The translations under genes and the position numbers were made by a program. Below, piece by piece: positions 42,155 through 49,866 of a stretch of DNA of 64,000 bases. The stretch lies in contig CAJMOH010000001.1 in assembly GCA_905215055.1 (NCBI GenBank), forward strand, positions 62,001 through 126,000, read 5' to 3'. Source of the stretch: an uncultured bacterium. GTDB lineage: Bacteria > Bacillota > Clostridia > Oscillospirales > Acutalibacteraceae. A model generated the notes under the pieces. That model worked only from the letters and a program-made list of their open reading frames with translations, ran no database searches and was not told where the DNA came from. How positions within the stretch are numbered: the first letter of the stretch is position 1; each line of letters begins with the position of its first letter.

Positions 42155-42916
42155 TCAATGGGCGGAGGGAGAGCCGCCGTCATAAGGCTGCAGGTCCTCC
42201 AAAATGGCCCGCAGGTTTTCCGCGTCAATTTGGCCGGGAGCCGAGGCGTTCTGCCCCGCGCCAAAGGTCAGGCAGGAGCCAAACACGCCCCCTGCCGCCC
42301 GGGTCAGCTTGCCCAGCTCTCCCATGGCCATGGTGATCACCGGGCCGATTTGCCGGCTGGCCTCCCAGGTGGCGGCAAGCAGCGTCAGCACATCCCCCGG
42401 CGTGTGAGGCATTACCGCGTATTTGGGCAGGTCCGCTCCCAGCTCTTCCATCCGCAGAAGAGTTCTGGCAAGCTCCTGCTGGGACGGCGTTTTTTCAAAG
42501 TCGTGCTTGGACATCACCACGCTGATGCCCCGGGTCTTCGCCAGCTTTGCCAGCCGGGCGGCTCGAGCCTCCCCGCAGGCAAGCTCAATATCCACAAACG
42601 CAAAGCCCCCTGCCCGCAGCAGCGCGGTCAAACGCTCCTCGTACTCTTCTGGGGAAAGGGCTGCCTGTCCGCCCTCCGCCCGCGTTCGGATGGTACACAG
42701 CAGGGGACGGTCCTTCAGCTGTTCTCTCAGAGAGGGAAGCGTCAAAGCCGGATCTCCAAAAAAGCAGTCAATCCGCCACTCGTACAGGTCCGCGGGCAGA
42801 GCGGAAACGTGCTGAAGCTCACTGAACAGGGCGGGGATTCCCTGCCCTGTCAACGGCACACAAATTTTTGGAAGGCCCTCTCCAAAGCGCAGGCCTTGCA
42901 GCTCTTTTACATGCAT
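42155..42916 (-). CDS. aroD: Type I 3-dehydroquinate dehydratase
   Basis: This 253-residue class I dehydroquinase makes 3-dehydroshikimate in the shikimate pathway by a Schiff-base mechanism. The catalytic His is in VVMSKHDFEKTP and the Schiff-base Lys in PKYAVMPH; the N-terminal KICVPLTGQG and YEWRIDCF (Glu, Arg) complete the site. ATG at 42916 has AAGGAG eight bases upstream. No other aro gene is nearby. Confidence 0.95.
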   Translation of the reverse strand: MHVKELQGLRFGEGLPKICVPLTGQGIPALFSELQHVSALPADLYEWRIDCFFGDPALTLPSLREQLKDRPLLCTIRTRAEGGQAALSPEEYEERLTALLRAGGFAFVDIELACGEARAARLAKLAKTRGISVVMSKHDFEKTPSQQELARTLLRMEELGADLPKYAVMPHTPGDVLTLLAATWEASRQIGPVITMAMGELGKLTRAAGGVFGSCLTFGAGQNASAPGQIDAENLRAILEDLQPYDGGSPSAH

Positions 42917-43043
42917 GCGAGTCACTCCTTTCCCCCTCTCCAGCCTCCTCAAACGCGCCATTCGCTTTCAAATATAGAGTATACCGGCGCGAAGGGAAAT
43001 TGTCAATTTGCAGAGCTGAGGAAAATTTAATTTGTGCCGCTCC

Positions 43044-43073
43044 TTGCATAGTACCCACCAGATATTGTATAAT
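43044..43073 (+). promoter_or_regulatory. Sigma-A promoter of the dehydratase-aldolase operon
   Basis: TTGCAT at 43044-43049 and TATAAT at 43068-43073 are 18 bases apart. Confidence 0.78.
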
Positions 43074-43133
43074 GAACGGTAGAAACTACACACCTTGGAA
43101 AAGCCCTTTCGAGGGCTTTTGGGAGGAATCACT

Positions 43134-44855
43134 ATGGAATTAAAAAGCCAGGCAACTCGAAGGCTGGCCCCGGAGATGGACCCGCTCCGTATGGGCATGG
43201 GTTGGACCGCCGAGGATCTGGAAAAGCCCCAGGTGCTGATTGAAAGCACCTACGGGCAGAGCCACCCGGGCAGCGCCCATCTGCTTCAGTTTGCCCAAGA
43301 AGCCGCCAAAGCCGCGGACCGGGCCGGAGCCAAATCCGCCCTGTACTTTGCCACCGATATGTGCGACGGCATGAGCCAGGGGCACGACGGGGGAAATTAT
43401 TCCCTGGTTTCCCGGGACACCATTGCCAATTTGATTGAAATCCACGCAAACGCCACCACCTTTGACGCAGGAGTGTTCATCTCCAGCTGTGACAAGTCTG
43501 TTCCCGCCCAGCTGATGGCCATCGGACGGATCAACATTCCCTCCATTGTGGTCACCGGCGGCGTGATGGAGGCCGGACCCGACCTGCTGACCCTGGAGCA
43601 GATCGGCAAGTACAGCGCCATGTTCCAGCGGGGAGAAATCACTCAGGAGCAGTTCACCTTTTACAAGCACCACGCCTGCCCCTCCTGCGGGGCTTGCTCC
43701 TTTATGGGTACCGCCTCCACCATGCAGATTATGGCCGAGGCCCTGGGGCTGATGCTTCCCGGCAGCGCCCTGATGCCCGCCACCTGTGAGGATCTGGTGG
43801 AGGTGGCCCGCAAGGCCGGCGCCCGGGCTGCCCAGATGGCGGTAGAAGGCGTTACGGCCCGGGACATTGTGACAGAGAAAAGCTTTGAAAACGCGGTGAT
43901 GGTTCACGCGGCCATTTCCGGCTCTACCAACACGCTGCTGCATCTGCCCGCCATCGCCCGGGAATTTGGAGTGGACCTGGACGCGGACTCCTTTGACAAA
44001 ATGCACCGGGGCGCCCACTATCTGCTGGACATCCGTCCCGCCGGACGCTGGCCCGCCGAATATTTCTACTATGCCGGAGGCGTCCCCCGGATCATGGAGG
44101 AAATCAAGTCCATGCTGCACCTGGACGTGATGACCGTCACCGGCAAGACCCTGGGCGAGAACCTGGAGGAGCTGAAGCACAACGGCTTCTATGAGCGCTG
44201 CGAGGAGCTGCTGAAAAAGACCGGCCTGCGGCGCACGGACATTATCCGGGACTTTGACCACCCCATTGGCACCAACGGCACCATCGCCGTGCTGAAGGGC
44301 AATCTGGCTCCTCAGGGCAGCGTGGTCAAGCACAGCGCTGTCCCCAAGGAAATGCACCAGGCCGTTTTAAAGGCCCGTCCCTTTGACTGCGAGGAGGAGG
44401 CCATCGACGCCATTCTCCACCACCGGATTCAGCCGGGAGACGCGGTAATCATCCGCTATGAGGGGCCAAAGGGCAGCGGCATGCCGGAGATGTTCTACAC
44501 CACCGAGGCCATCTCCTCTGATCCGGAGCTTTCCGCCTCCATTGCCCTGATTACCGACGGGCGGTTCTCCGGGGCCAGCAAGGGGCCGGCCATTGGCCAT
44601 GTGTCCCCCGAGGCCGCTGAGGGCGGTCCTATTGCTCTGGTGGAGGAAGGCGACCTGATTCAAATTGACATTCCCGAACGGGTGCTGCGAATCTGCGGAC
44701 TGGGCGGCAAGGAGGCTTCGGAAGAGGAAATCTCCGCCGAGCTTGCCCGCCGGAGGGCAAATTGGCAGCCCAAAGAGCCGAAGTACAAGACTGGCGCTCT
44801 GGGCCTGTTTACACAGAACGCCGCCTCTCCCATGAAGGGCGGCTACATGGACTGA
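43134..44855 (+). CDS. IlvD/Edd family dehydratase, probably a sugar-acid dehydratase
   Basis: This 573-residue Fe-S enzyme has the three IlvD/Edd cysteine sites: ATDMCDGMSQGHDG, SSCDKSVPAQ and CPSCGACSFMGTA. The C-terminal DGRFSGASKGPAIGH follows. The family includes dihydroxyacid dehydratase and the xylonate, gluconate and related sugar-acid dehydratases. Pairing with KDPG/KHG aldolase 32 bases downstream, and the lack of other branched-chain genes, favours a sugar acid giving a 2-keto-3-deoxy product. ATG at 43134 has GGGAGG upstream. The exact substrate is open. Confidence 0.87.
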   Translation: MELKSQATRRLAPEMDPLRMGMGWTAEDLEKPQVLIESTYGQSHPGSAHLLQFAQEAAKAADRAGAKSALYFATDMCDGMSQGHDGGNYSLVSRDTIANLIEIHANATTFDAGVFISSCDKSVPAQLMAIGRINIPSIVVTGGVMEAGPDLLTLEQIGKYSAMFQRGEITQEQFTFYKHHACPSCGACSFMGTASTMQIMAEALGLMLPGSALMPATCEDLVEVARKAGARAAQMAVEGVTARDIVTEKSFENAVMVHAAISGSTNTLLHLPAIAREFGVDLDADSFDKMHRGAHYLLDIRPAGRWPAEYFYYAGGVPRIMEEIKSMLHLDVMTVTGKTLGENLEELKHNGFYERCEELLKKTGLRRTDIIRDFDHPIGTNGTIAVLKGNLAPQGSVVKHSAVPKEMHQAVLKARPFDCEEEAIDAILHHRIQPGDAVIIRYEGPKGSGMPEMFYTTEAISSDPELSASIALITDGRFSGASKGPAIGHVSPEAAEGGPIALVEEGDLIQIDIPERVLRICGLGGKEASEEEISAELARRRANWQPKEPKYKTGALGLFTQNAASPMKGGYMD

Positions 44856-44887
44856 CGGACCTGTGAATTTGGAAAGGAAGGATTTCC

Positions 44888-45532
44888 ATGGAAAACATAG
44901 AGCTGATTTTGCGGGACACCGGCGTGATTCCGGTGATTAAGCTGGATGACGAGCAACAGGCGGTTCCCTTGGGCAATGCCCTGCTGGAAGGGGGAATTCC
45001 CGCCGCGGAGATCACCTTCCGCACGCCGGCCGCCGCCAAATCCATTGAAAAGCTGGCCTCCGCCCTGCCGGAGATGTTTGTCTGCGCGGGTACCGTTCTC
45101 AGCGTGGAGCAGGCGAAGCTCTCCGTGGAGTGCGGGGCCAAAGCGGTAATCTCTCCCGGCACCAACCGGGAGGTGGTGGAGTGGTGCCTGCAAAACCACA
45201 TCCCGGTTTATCCCGGCTGCGCCACTCCCACCGAGGTGGAATCCGCCCTGGGCATGGGGCTTACCACGGTGAAGCTGTTCCCCGCGGAAGTGGTGGGAGG
45301 CGTGAAAATGCTCAAAGCCCTGTACGGCCCCTACCGGGGCGTGAGGTTTATGCCCACCGGCGGCATCAGCCCCCAAAACGTGAAGGAGTACCTCTCCCAG
45401 CCCAACGTGATCGCCTGCGGCGGCAGCTGGCTTTGCCCCGCCCAGGACATGGAAGAGGGCAACTGGAAGGCCATTACCCAGCGGGCCAAGGAGTGCATGG
45501 AGCTGGTGCGGGAAGCGCGGCAAGGCAAGTGA
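44888..45532 (+). CDS. eda: 2-keto-3-deoxy-6-phosphogluconate / 2-keto-4-hydroxyglutarate aldolase
   Basis: This 214-residue class I aldolase cleaves KDPG or KHG to pyruvate plus glyceraldehyde-3-phosphate or glyoxylate. AEITFRTPAA contains the catalytic Glu/Arg, and the Schiff-base Lys is in TTVKLFPAE. FMPTGGISPQNVKEYL is the phosphate-binding end of the barrel. It follows the dehydratase in one operon. No sugar-acid kinase is present, so the intermediate is either phosphorylated by an enzyme encoded elsewhere or cleaved unphosphorylated. Confidence 0.93.
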   Translation: MENIELILRDTGVIPVIKLDDEQQAVPLGNALLEGGIPAAEITFRTPAAAKSIEKLASALPEMFVCAGTVLSVEQAKLSVECGAKAVISPGTNREVVEWCLQNHIPVYPGCATPTEVESALGMGLTTVKLFPAEVVGGVKMLKALYGPYRGVRFMPTGGISPQNVKEYLSQPNVIACGGSWLCPAQDMEEGNWKAITQRAKECMELVREARQGK

Positions 45533-45551
45533 CCGCCACTAAAAGAGAAAA

Positions 45552-45583
45552 CGAAAAGCCCTCCCGATTGGGAGGGCTTTTTC
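45552..45583. terminator. Bidirectional terminator after eda
   Basis: An AAAAGCCCTCCC/GGGAGGGCTTTTT hairpin with a GATT loop lies between convergent genes. Confidence 0.92.
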
Positions 45584-45599
45584 CTGTTCAAATTGAACG

Positions 45600-46043
45600 T
45601 TATTCCTCGGTGGAATCCTCGGACTCTTCCTCGTCGTCATCGTCAAAGTCGAACTCCAGGGTCTCGCCGCAGCCGGGGCAGACAATGCTGCCCTCTTCCA
45701 GCATCTCGTCGTTGAGCTGGATGGTGTCGCCGCAGCTGGGGCAGGTCACTTCAAACTCGGCGTCGTCAAAGTCGTCGTGATGATGGTGGTGGCCGCAGCC
45801 ACAGCCGCACTCATCCTCGTCCAAGTCGTAATAGTCCTCTTCCAGCTCGCCCAGGTCGTAATCGATCTCGTCCACCTGCTCGGAAAGCTCGTCCAGGCCG
45901 TTGTCCAGCTCTTCCACGGAAAGGCACAGGTCGTCCAGCAGCTCCACAATGGCGTTGAGCACCTTGGTCTCCTTGGCGGCGGGATCCAGCTCCAGGCCGT
46001 CCATCAGGCCGCGAATATAAGAAGCTCTCTCAGAATTGGTCAT
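45600..46043 (-). CDS. CD1247-like acidic protein with His cluster and zinc ribbon
   Basis: This 147-residue protein starts with the CD1247 N-terminal helical domain (ERASYIRGLMDGLELDPAAKE). It has an acidic linker with CGCGCGHHHHHDD and a C-terminal zinc ribbon (CPSCGDTIQL... CPGCGETLEF), then an acidic tail. Such proteins occur in many Clostridia without known function. The His/Cys cluster is likely to bind a transition metal (inference). It follows efp on the same strand. Confidence 0.78.
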   Translation of the reverse strand: MTNSERASYIRGLMDGLELDPAAKETKVLNAIVELLDDLCLSVEELDNGLDELSEQVDEIDYDLGELEEDYYDLDEDECGCGCGHHHHHDDFDDAEFEVTCPSCGDTIQLNDEMLEEGSIVCPGCGETLEFDFDDDDEEESEDSTEE

Positions 46044-46107
46044 AGTAGGTTCCTCCCTTTTCCATCTGGGGCTGCGCCCCGCGGTGTATTTTGGGCAAAT
46101 GGGACGC

Positions 46108-46665
46108 TTAGGCGCGCTCCATGTACTCCCCGGTACGGGTGTCGATGCGGATCATTTCACCCTCGTTGATGAACAGAGGCACGCGGATCTCCGCGCCGGT
46201 CTCCAGGGTGGCGGGCTTCAGGGTGTTGGTGGCGGTGTCGCCCCGAACGCCAGGCTCGGTCTTGGTAACCTCCAGCTCCACAAAGTTGGGAGGCTCCACA
46301 CCGAACACGTTGCCCTTGTAGGAGAGCACCTTGCAATCCATGTTCTCCTTGACAAACTTGAAGTTGTCGCCCAGAACGCTGGCGTTAATCGGAATCTGCT
46401 CGTAGGTCTCGTTGTCCATGAAGTAGTACAGGTCGCCGTCGCTGTACAGATACTGCATATCCTTGCGCTCGATGTAAGCGGTGGGATACTTGTCGTTGGG
46501 GTTAAAGGTCTTTTCCGTAACGGCCCCGGTGATCACATTGCGGATTTTGGTGCGGACAAAGGCAGCGCCCTTGCCGGGCTTGACGTGCTGGAACTCGATG
46601 ATGGAATAGACGCCGCCATCCATCTCGAAGGTTACGCCATTTCTAAAATCGCCTGCGGTTACCAT
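46108..46665 (-). CDS. efp: Elongation factor P
   Basis: This 185-residue three-domain factor rescues ribosomes stalled at polyproline. The acceptor loop is HVKPGKGAAFVRTK, with Lys at about residue 32 as the usual modification site. KOW, OB and C-terminal OB domains are complete. The many Pro-rich repeats of the CPBP protease in this window are the sort of substrate EF-P assists. It follows the M24 peptidase in the common efp neighbourhood. Confidence 0.97.
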   Translation of the reverse strand: MVTAGDFRNGVTFEMDGGVYSIIEFQHVKPGKGAAFVRTKIRNVITGAVTEKTFNPNDKYPTAYIERKDMQYLYSDGDLYYFMDNETYEQIPINASVLGDNFKFVKENMDCKVLSYKGNVFGVEPPNFVELEVTKTEPGVRGDTATNTLKPATLETGAEIRVPLFINEGEMIRIDTRTGEYMERA

Positions 46666-46760
46666 ATTTTAACAACCTCCAAATTCTTTCTCGCTTTTAT
46701 TGTACCCTATTCCCCCGGGGATTGCAAGCCATTTCCCAGGGTTTTCGCCGCATTTTGCCC

Positions 46761-47840
46761 TTACAGGCAGATCAGCTCCTTGGGAGACTTGGTCAGGCTG
46801 CGGCAGCCGCCGGCGGTGATGAGCAGCATGTCCTCAATCCGCACGCCGTATTTGGCCGGAAGGTAAATGCCAGGCTCGTCGGTAATCACCATTCCCTCGG
46901 CCACAATGGTCTTGTCCAGCTTGGAGAAGCGGGGCCACTCGTGAATTTCAAAGCCAACCCCGTGGCCCAGGCCGTGGCCGAAGGTGCCGGGATAGTCCTT
47001 CTCGATGATGTCCCGGGCAATCTTGTCCACATCGCTGCACACCATGCCGGGCTTTACCTGATCGATCACCGCCAGATGGGCTTGCAGCACGGTGTCGTAC
47101 ACAGCCTTCTGCTCGTCGGAAACCTGGCCCAAGGCCACCGTCCGGGTCATGTCAGAGTGATAGCCGTCCAGCAGAGCGCCGGTATCCATGGTGATGAAGT
47201 CGCCCTTTTTCACAGTGTTGTCCGAGGGCACGGCATGGCACTGAGAACCGTTTTTGCCCGCGGCTACAATCAGATCGAAGGCCACGTTTTCCGCGCCCTG
47301 TTTCCGCATGAAGAACTCAATCTCCAAAGCCAGGTCCCGCTCGGTGACGCCCTCTTTGATATAGGGCAGGATGTGCTGGAAAGCCGCGTCGGTGATCTCC
47401 TGGGAGGCCTCGATCTTCTTGACCTCCTCCGGGGACTTAATCATCCGCTGGTCCCGGATGGCGCTGTCCAGAGAGTCGTCCAGCACCGCCTGGGCGCCGA
47501 ACCTCTGAAATGCGGCCTCAAACCGGCGGGCCTGGGCCACGGACAACTGCTCGGTCTCCAGGAAAATCTCCTTGATCCCGTGCTTCTGGATCAGCTCTCC
47601 CAGGGTGGCCATCAGGGAGTCAAAGCCCACCACCGTGCAATACTGGGCCTTGTAACGGGCGGCCTCCTCATAGCGGAAGTCCATCAGCAGATAGGCCTCC
47701 TCCGCCGTGACCAGCAGCGCCCCGTCCGTGGCGGGGAACTGGGTGAAATACCGGCGGTTCTTTTCGGAAAACACCAGGGCGGCCTTTTGAGGGTCGCCGT
47801 GGACCAGGCGTTCAGTCAGGCGTTCCACAGGGTTTTTCAT
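46761..47840 (-). CDS. M24-family Xaa-Pro aminopeptidase
   Basis: This 359-residue metallopeptidase has a creatinase-type N-terminal domain and a pita-bread catalytic domain. Metal ligands lie in FITMDTGALLDGYHSDMTRT, GHGLGHGVGFEIHEWP and VITDEPGIYLP. It removes N-terminal residues before proline. It precedes efp and overlaps the upstream yqeG by four bases. Confidence 0.95.
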   Translation of the reverse strand: MKNPVERLTERLVHGDPQKAALVFSEKNRRYFTQFPATDGALLVTAEEAYLLMDFRYEEAARYKAQYCTVVGFDSLMATLGELIQKHGIKEIFLETEQLSVAQARRFEAAFQRFGAQAVLDDSLDSAIRDQRMIKSPEEVKKIEASQEITDAAFQHILPYIKEGVTERDLALEIEFFMRKQGAENVAFDLIVAAGKNGSQCHAVPSDNTVKKGDFITMDTGALLDGYHSDMTRTVALGQVSDEQKAVYDTVLQAHLAVIDQVKPGMVCSDVDKIARDIIEKDYPGTFGHGLGHGVGFEIHEWPRFSKLDKTIVAEGMVITDEPGIYLPAKYGVRIEDMLLITAGGCRSLTKSPKELICL

Positions 47841-48343
47841 CGCAAAACATCCTTTCTGGTTTGAAATTTTTTCCGCAGGCCCCGTTCCAAAAACCTGCGC
47901 GCTTTGAAGGTGAAGCCCTCCTCCGGTTCGATGGGTCTGAGGAGAATGGACTTCATCCTACATAGATTGGCCCCGATGATGTCGGTAAAAATTTGGTCTC
48001 CAATGACGGCGCACTCCCGGCAGCGCACCCCCAGCCGCCGGGCGGCCCGCAGGTATCCCACCGGCAGGGGCTTGATGGCAAAGCTCAGGGTATCCAAGCC
48101 GAACATGGCGCCGAAGGAGCTGACCCGCTCCTTGAAATTGTTGGAGATAATCATCATCCGAAAGCCGGCGTCCTCCATGGCGCGCACCCACTCCAGAGAC
48201 CCCTGGGAAGGGGTGTGGGAGGTGTAGGTGGCCAGGGTGTTGTCCACATCCAGAAGCAGGGCCTTGACTCCCAGACTCTTCAAAAGGTCCGGGGAGATGT
48301 CTGTCACACGCTCCCGCAGGGCAGTCGGCTGAAAAAATTTCAT
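47837..48343 (-). CDS. yqeG: YqeG-family HAD phosphatase
   Basis: This 168-residue HAD-IIIA phosphatase has LLDVDNTLATY (nucleophile and acid Asp), MMIISNNFKERV and AVIGDQIFTDIIGANL. Family members resemble phosphatidylglycerophosphate phosphatases, but their bacterial role is not settled. It starts the operon with the M24 peptidase and follows rpsU after a terminator. Confidence 0.9.
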   Translation of the reverse strand: MKFFQPTALRERVTDISPDLLKSLGVKALLLDVDNTLATYTSHTPSQGSLEWVRAMEDAGFRMMIISNNFKERVSSFGAMFGLDTLSFAIKPLPVGYLRAARRLGVRCRECAVIGDQIFTDIIGANLCRMKSILLRPIEPEEGFTFKARRFLERGLRKKFQTRKDVLR

Positions 48344-48378
48344 GGGACCTGTTCTCCTTGTCTGTTTTTTAAAAACAA

Positions 48379-48403
48379 AAAAGCGGGCAACCGCCCGCTT
48401 TCA
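48379..48403 (-). terminator. Terminator of rpsU
   Basis: On the minus strand AAGCGGGC/GCCCGCTT with a short loop is followed by TTTTTTG. Confidence 0.9.
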
Positions 48404-48421
48404 AGGTACTTGTGAGCAGCC

Positions 48422-48598
48422 TTATTTGTACTTGCGCTTGCGAGCTGCTTCTGACTTTTTCTTGCGCTTGACAGAGGGCTTTTCATAAGCCTCTCTCTTT
48501 CGGACCTCTTGGATGACGCCCGCTCTGGCACACTGCTTCTTAAAGCGACGGAGCGCGCTGTCCAGAGATTCATTTTCCTTGAGCCGGATCTCAGCCAT
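48422..48598 (-). CDS. rpsU: 30S ribosomal protein S21
   Basis: This gene encodes a 58-residue protein with the S21 sequence: AEIRLKENESLDSALRRFKK, then CARAGVIQEVRKREAYEKPS and a Lys/Arg-rich tail. S21 helps 16S rRNA pair with the Shine-Dalgarno region during initiation. GGGAGGG lies upstream of the ATG and a strong terminator follows. Confidence 0.97.
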   Translation of the reverse strand: MAEIRLKENESLDSALRRFKKQCARAGVIQEVRKREAYEKPSVKRKKKSEAARKRKYK

Positions 48599-48707
48599 TT
48601 ATATCCCTCCCATCCGCCACAAGGCAGGGGTTGTTTCGTCGTAACATTACCAGTACAACACAAACCATTATACTTTCCCAAACCCAGCTTGTCAAGTCCT
48701 GGCCGGA

Positions 48708-49370
48708 TTATTTTCTTTCACCCCTTTGGCTTTCCCCCAAAAGGGAGAGTACCTCCTCCAAGCGGTCCAGCACCGGAACGCCCGCTGTCTCCAACAGACT
48801 CCGGCTTTGGTGTCCCTGGGAAAGCAGCGCGCACAGGCATCCGGCCTCTTCCGCCACCTGCCAGTCGTGAAGAGTGTCTCCCAGGAACACAGCCTCCTGG
48901 GGGCAAATTCCCTGGCGCTGAAAATACGCCTGAGCAAGCCCTGCCTTGCTGCCCGCGTAAATGTTGGAAATGCCCAGCTGGGCCTCAAAGCAGCCGGTCA
49001 GTCCCTGCTCCTCCACCTGGCGGTCCAGCGCCTGCTGCTGGGAGGCCGATACCAGCAGCTGCCGCAGCCCCATGCCCTGAACCGCCTTCAGGATTTCCGC
49101 CGCTTTGGGGAACAGCCCGCAGCTGGGGTAAAACCGATTGTACAGCTGAGTCCACTCCACAGCCAGCTCCGAAAAGGACTCCCGCTCCAGGTCCAGGCCG
49201 GCAGCTTCGTAGTAGTCCCGCACGGGAAAGGTGAAGATCTCCCGATAGGCCGAAAGGCTTTCCAGACGGGGCAGCCCCCGGCGGGACAACATCTGGTTCA
49301 TGGCGGAGAAAGCCACCTCCACATCGTTTAACAGCGTGCCGTTCCAGTCCCAGACCACACAGCGAATCAC
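48708..49370 (-). CDS. HAD-family hydrolase (phosphoglycolate phosphatase-like)
   Basis: This 220-residue HAD-IA hydrolase has WDWNGTLLNDVE (nucleophile and acid/base; Trp replaces the more usual Asp/Phe beside the first Asp), LLVSASQQQAL and FLGDTLHDWQVA. I chose GTG at 49370, with AAAGGAG ten bases upstream. The WDWNGTLL variant is seen in a group of Gph-like phosphatases. The substrate is unknown. Confidence 0.85.
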   Translation of the reverse strand: MIRCVVWDWNGTLLNDVEVAFSAMNQMLSRRGLPRLESLSAYREIFTFPVRDYYEAAGLDLERESFSELAVEWTQLYNRFYPSCGLFPKAAEILKAVQGMGLRQLLVSASQQQALDRQVEEQGLTGCFEAQLGISNIYAGSKAGLAQAYFQRQGICPQEAVFLGDTLHDWQVAEEAGCLCALLSQGHQSRSLLETAGVPVLDRLEEVLSLLGESQRGERK

Positions 49371-49626
49371 AGGCCATTTCTCCTTTCTCAAGTGTTCTTC
49401 CGGCGGAAGCGGCTCCCGCCAGTGCCGGCCACGCAGCCAGCCTGGCATCCCCGTTTCCCGCCGCCCGCGGGCTTGGAGCTTTGCGAATAGTATATCACAA
49501 GGGGGCCACCGTGAAAAGCCCCGCAGGTTTCACAGAAGCCGTCCCACTCCCGCCGGGGCATTTTGGGGAAAACGACCTGGGAGAATCGCTTTTGAAAGAT
49601 TCCGCTTATAAAATTGCAAAATCCCG
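49371..49626. other. Gene-free stretch between HAD hydrolase and gltB-like cluster
   Basis: No coding sequence is seen. A minus-strand TATACT near 49490-49495 may serve the HAD gene. Short GC-rich inverted repeats are present but lack T tracts. Confidence 0.4.
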
Positions 49627-49656
49627 TTGACAAAAGCCCCGCGGCCGTATTATAAT
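49627..49656 (+). promoter_or_regulatory. Sigma-A promoter of the glutamate-synthase cluster
   Basis: TTGACA at 49627-49632 and TATAAT at 49651-49656, both consensus, are 18 bases apart. Transcription should start near 49663, leaving a leader of about 200 bases. Confidence 0.85.
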
Positions 49657-49665
49657 CCAGAAAGC

Positions 49666-49727
49666 GGACAAAGGCGTCTGAAGTCTCTGGGGATTCTGTA
49701 TCCCCGGGGCTTTGGACGCCTTTTTTG
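49666..49727 (+). promoter_or_regulatory. Leader attenuator with an ANTAR-type hairpin
   Basis: GGAC-AAAGGC-GUCU (49666-49679) forms a small hairpin whose six-base loop has A at position 1 and G at position 4, the ANTAR recognition pattern. Its 3' side also builds the long terminator stem AAAGGCGUCU/GGACGCCUUU (49670-49723), extended inside by GAAGUCUC/GGGGCUUU and GGGGAU/AUCCCC, then TTTTTT. The two structures exclude each other. The second hairpin expected upstream in classic ANTAR targets is not clear. Confidence 0.6.
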
Positions 49728-49744
49728 GTTTTTCCTCCTTCAGC

Positions 49745-49780
49745 AAAATGCAGGATTCTCATTTTCACGCTGCATTTTTC
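49745..49780 (+). terminator. Second leader terminator
   Basis: AAATGCAG/CTGCATTT with a 16-base loop and a following T tract lies 20 bases after the first attenuator and before the ribosome binding site. Confidence 0.55.
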
Positions 49781-49866
49781 TTAAAAAGGAAGGCTGACCG
49801 GAATATGGGAAAATGTCCCGCCAGGCACGGCTGCGATACCCTTGGCGGCGCAGAGAAAGGAAGGTT

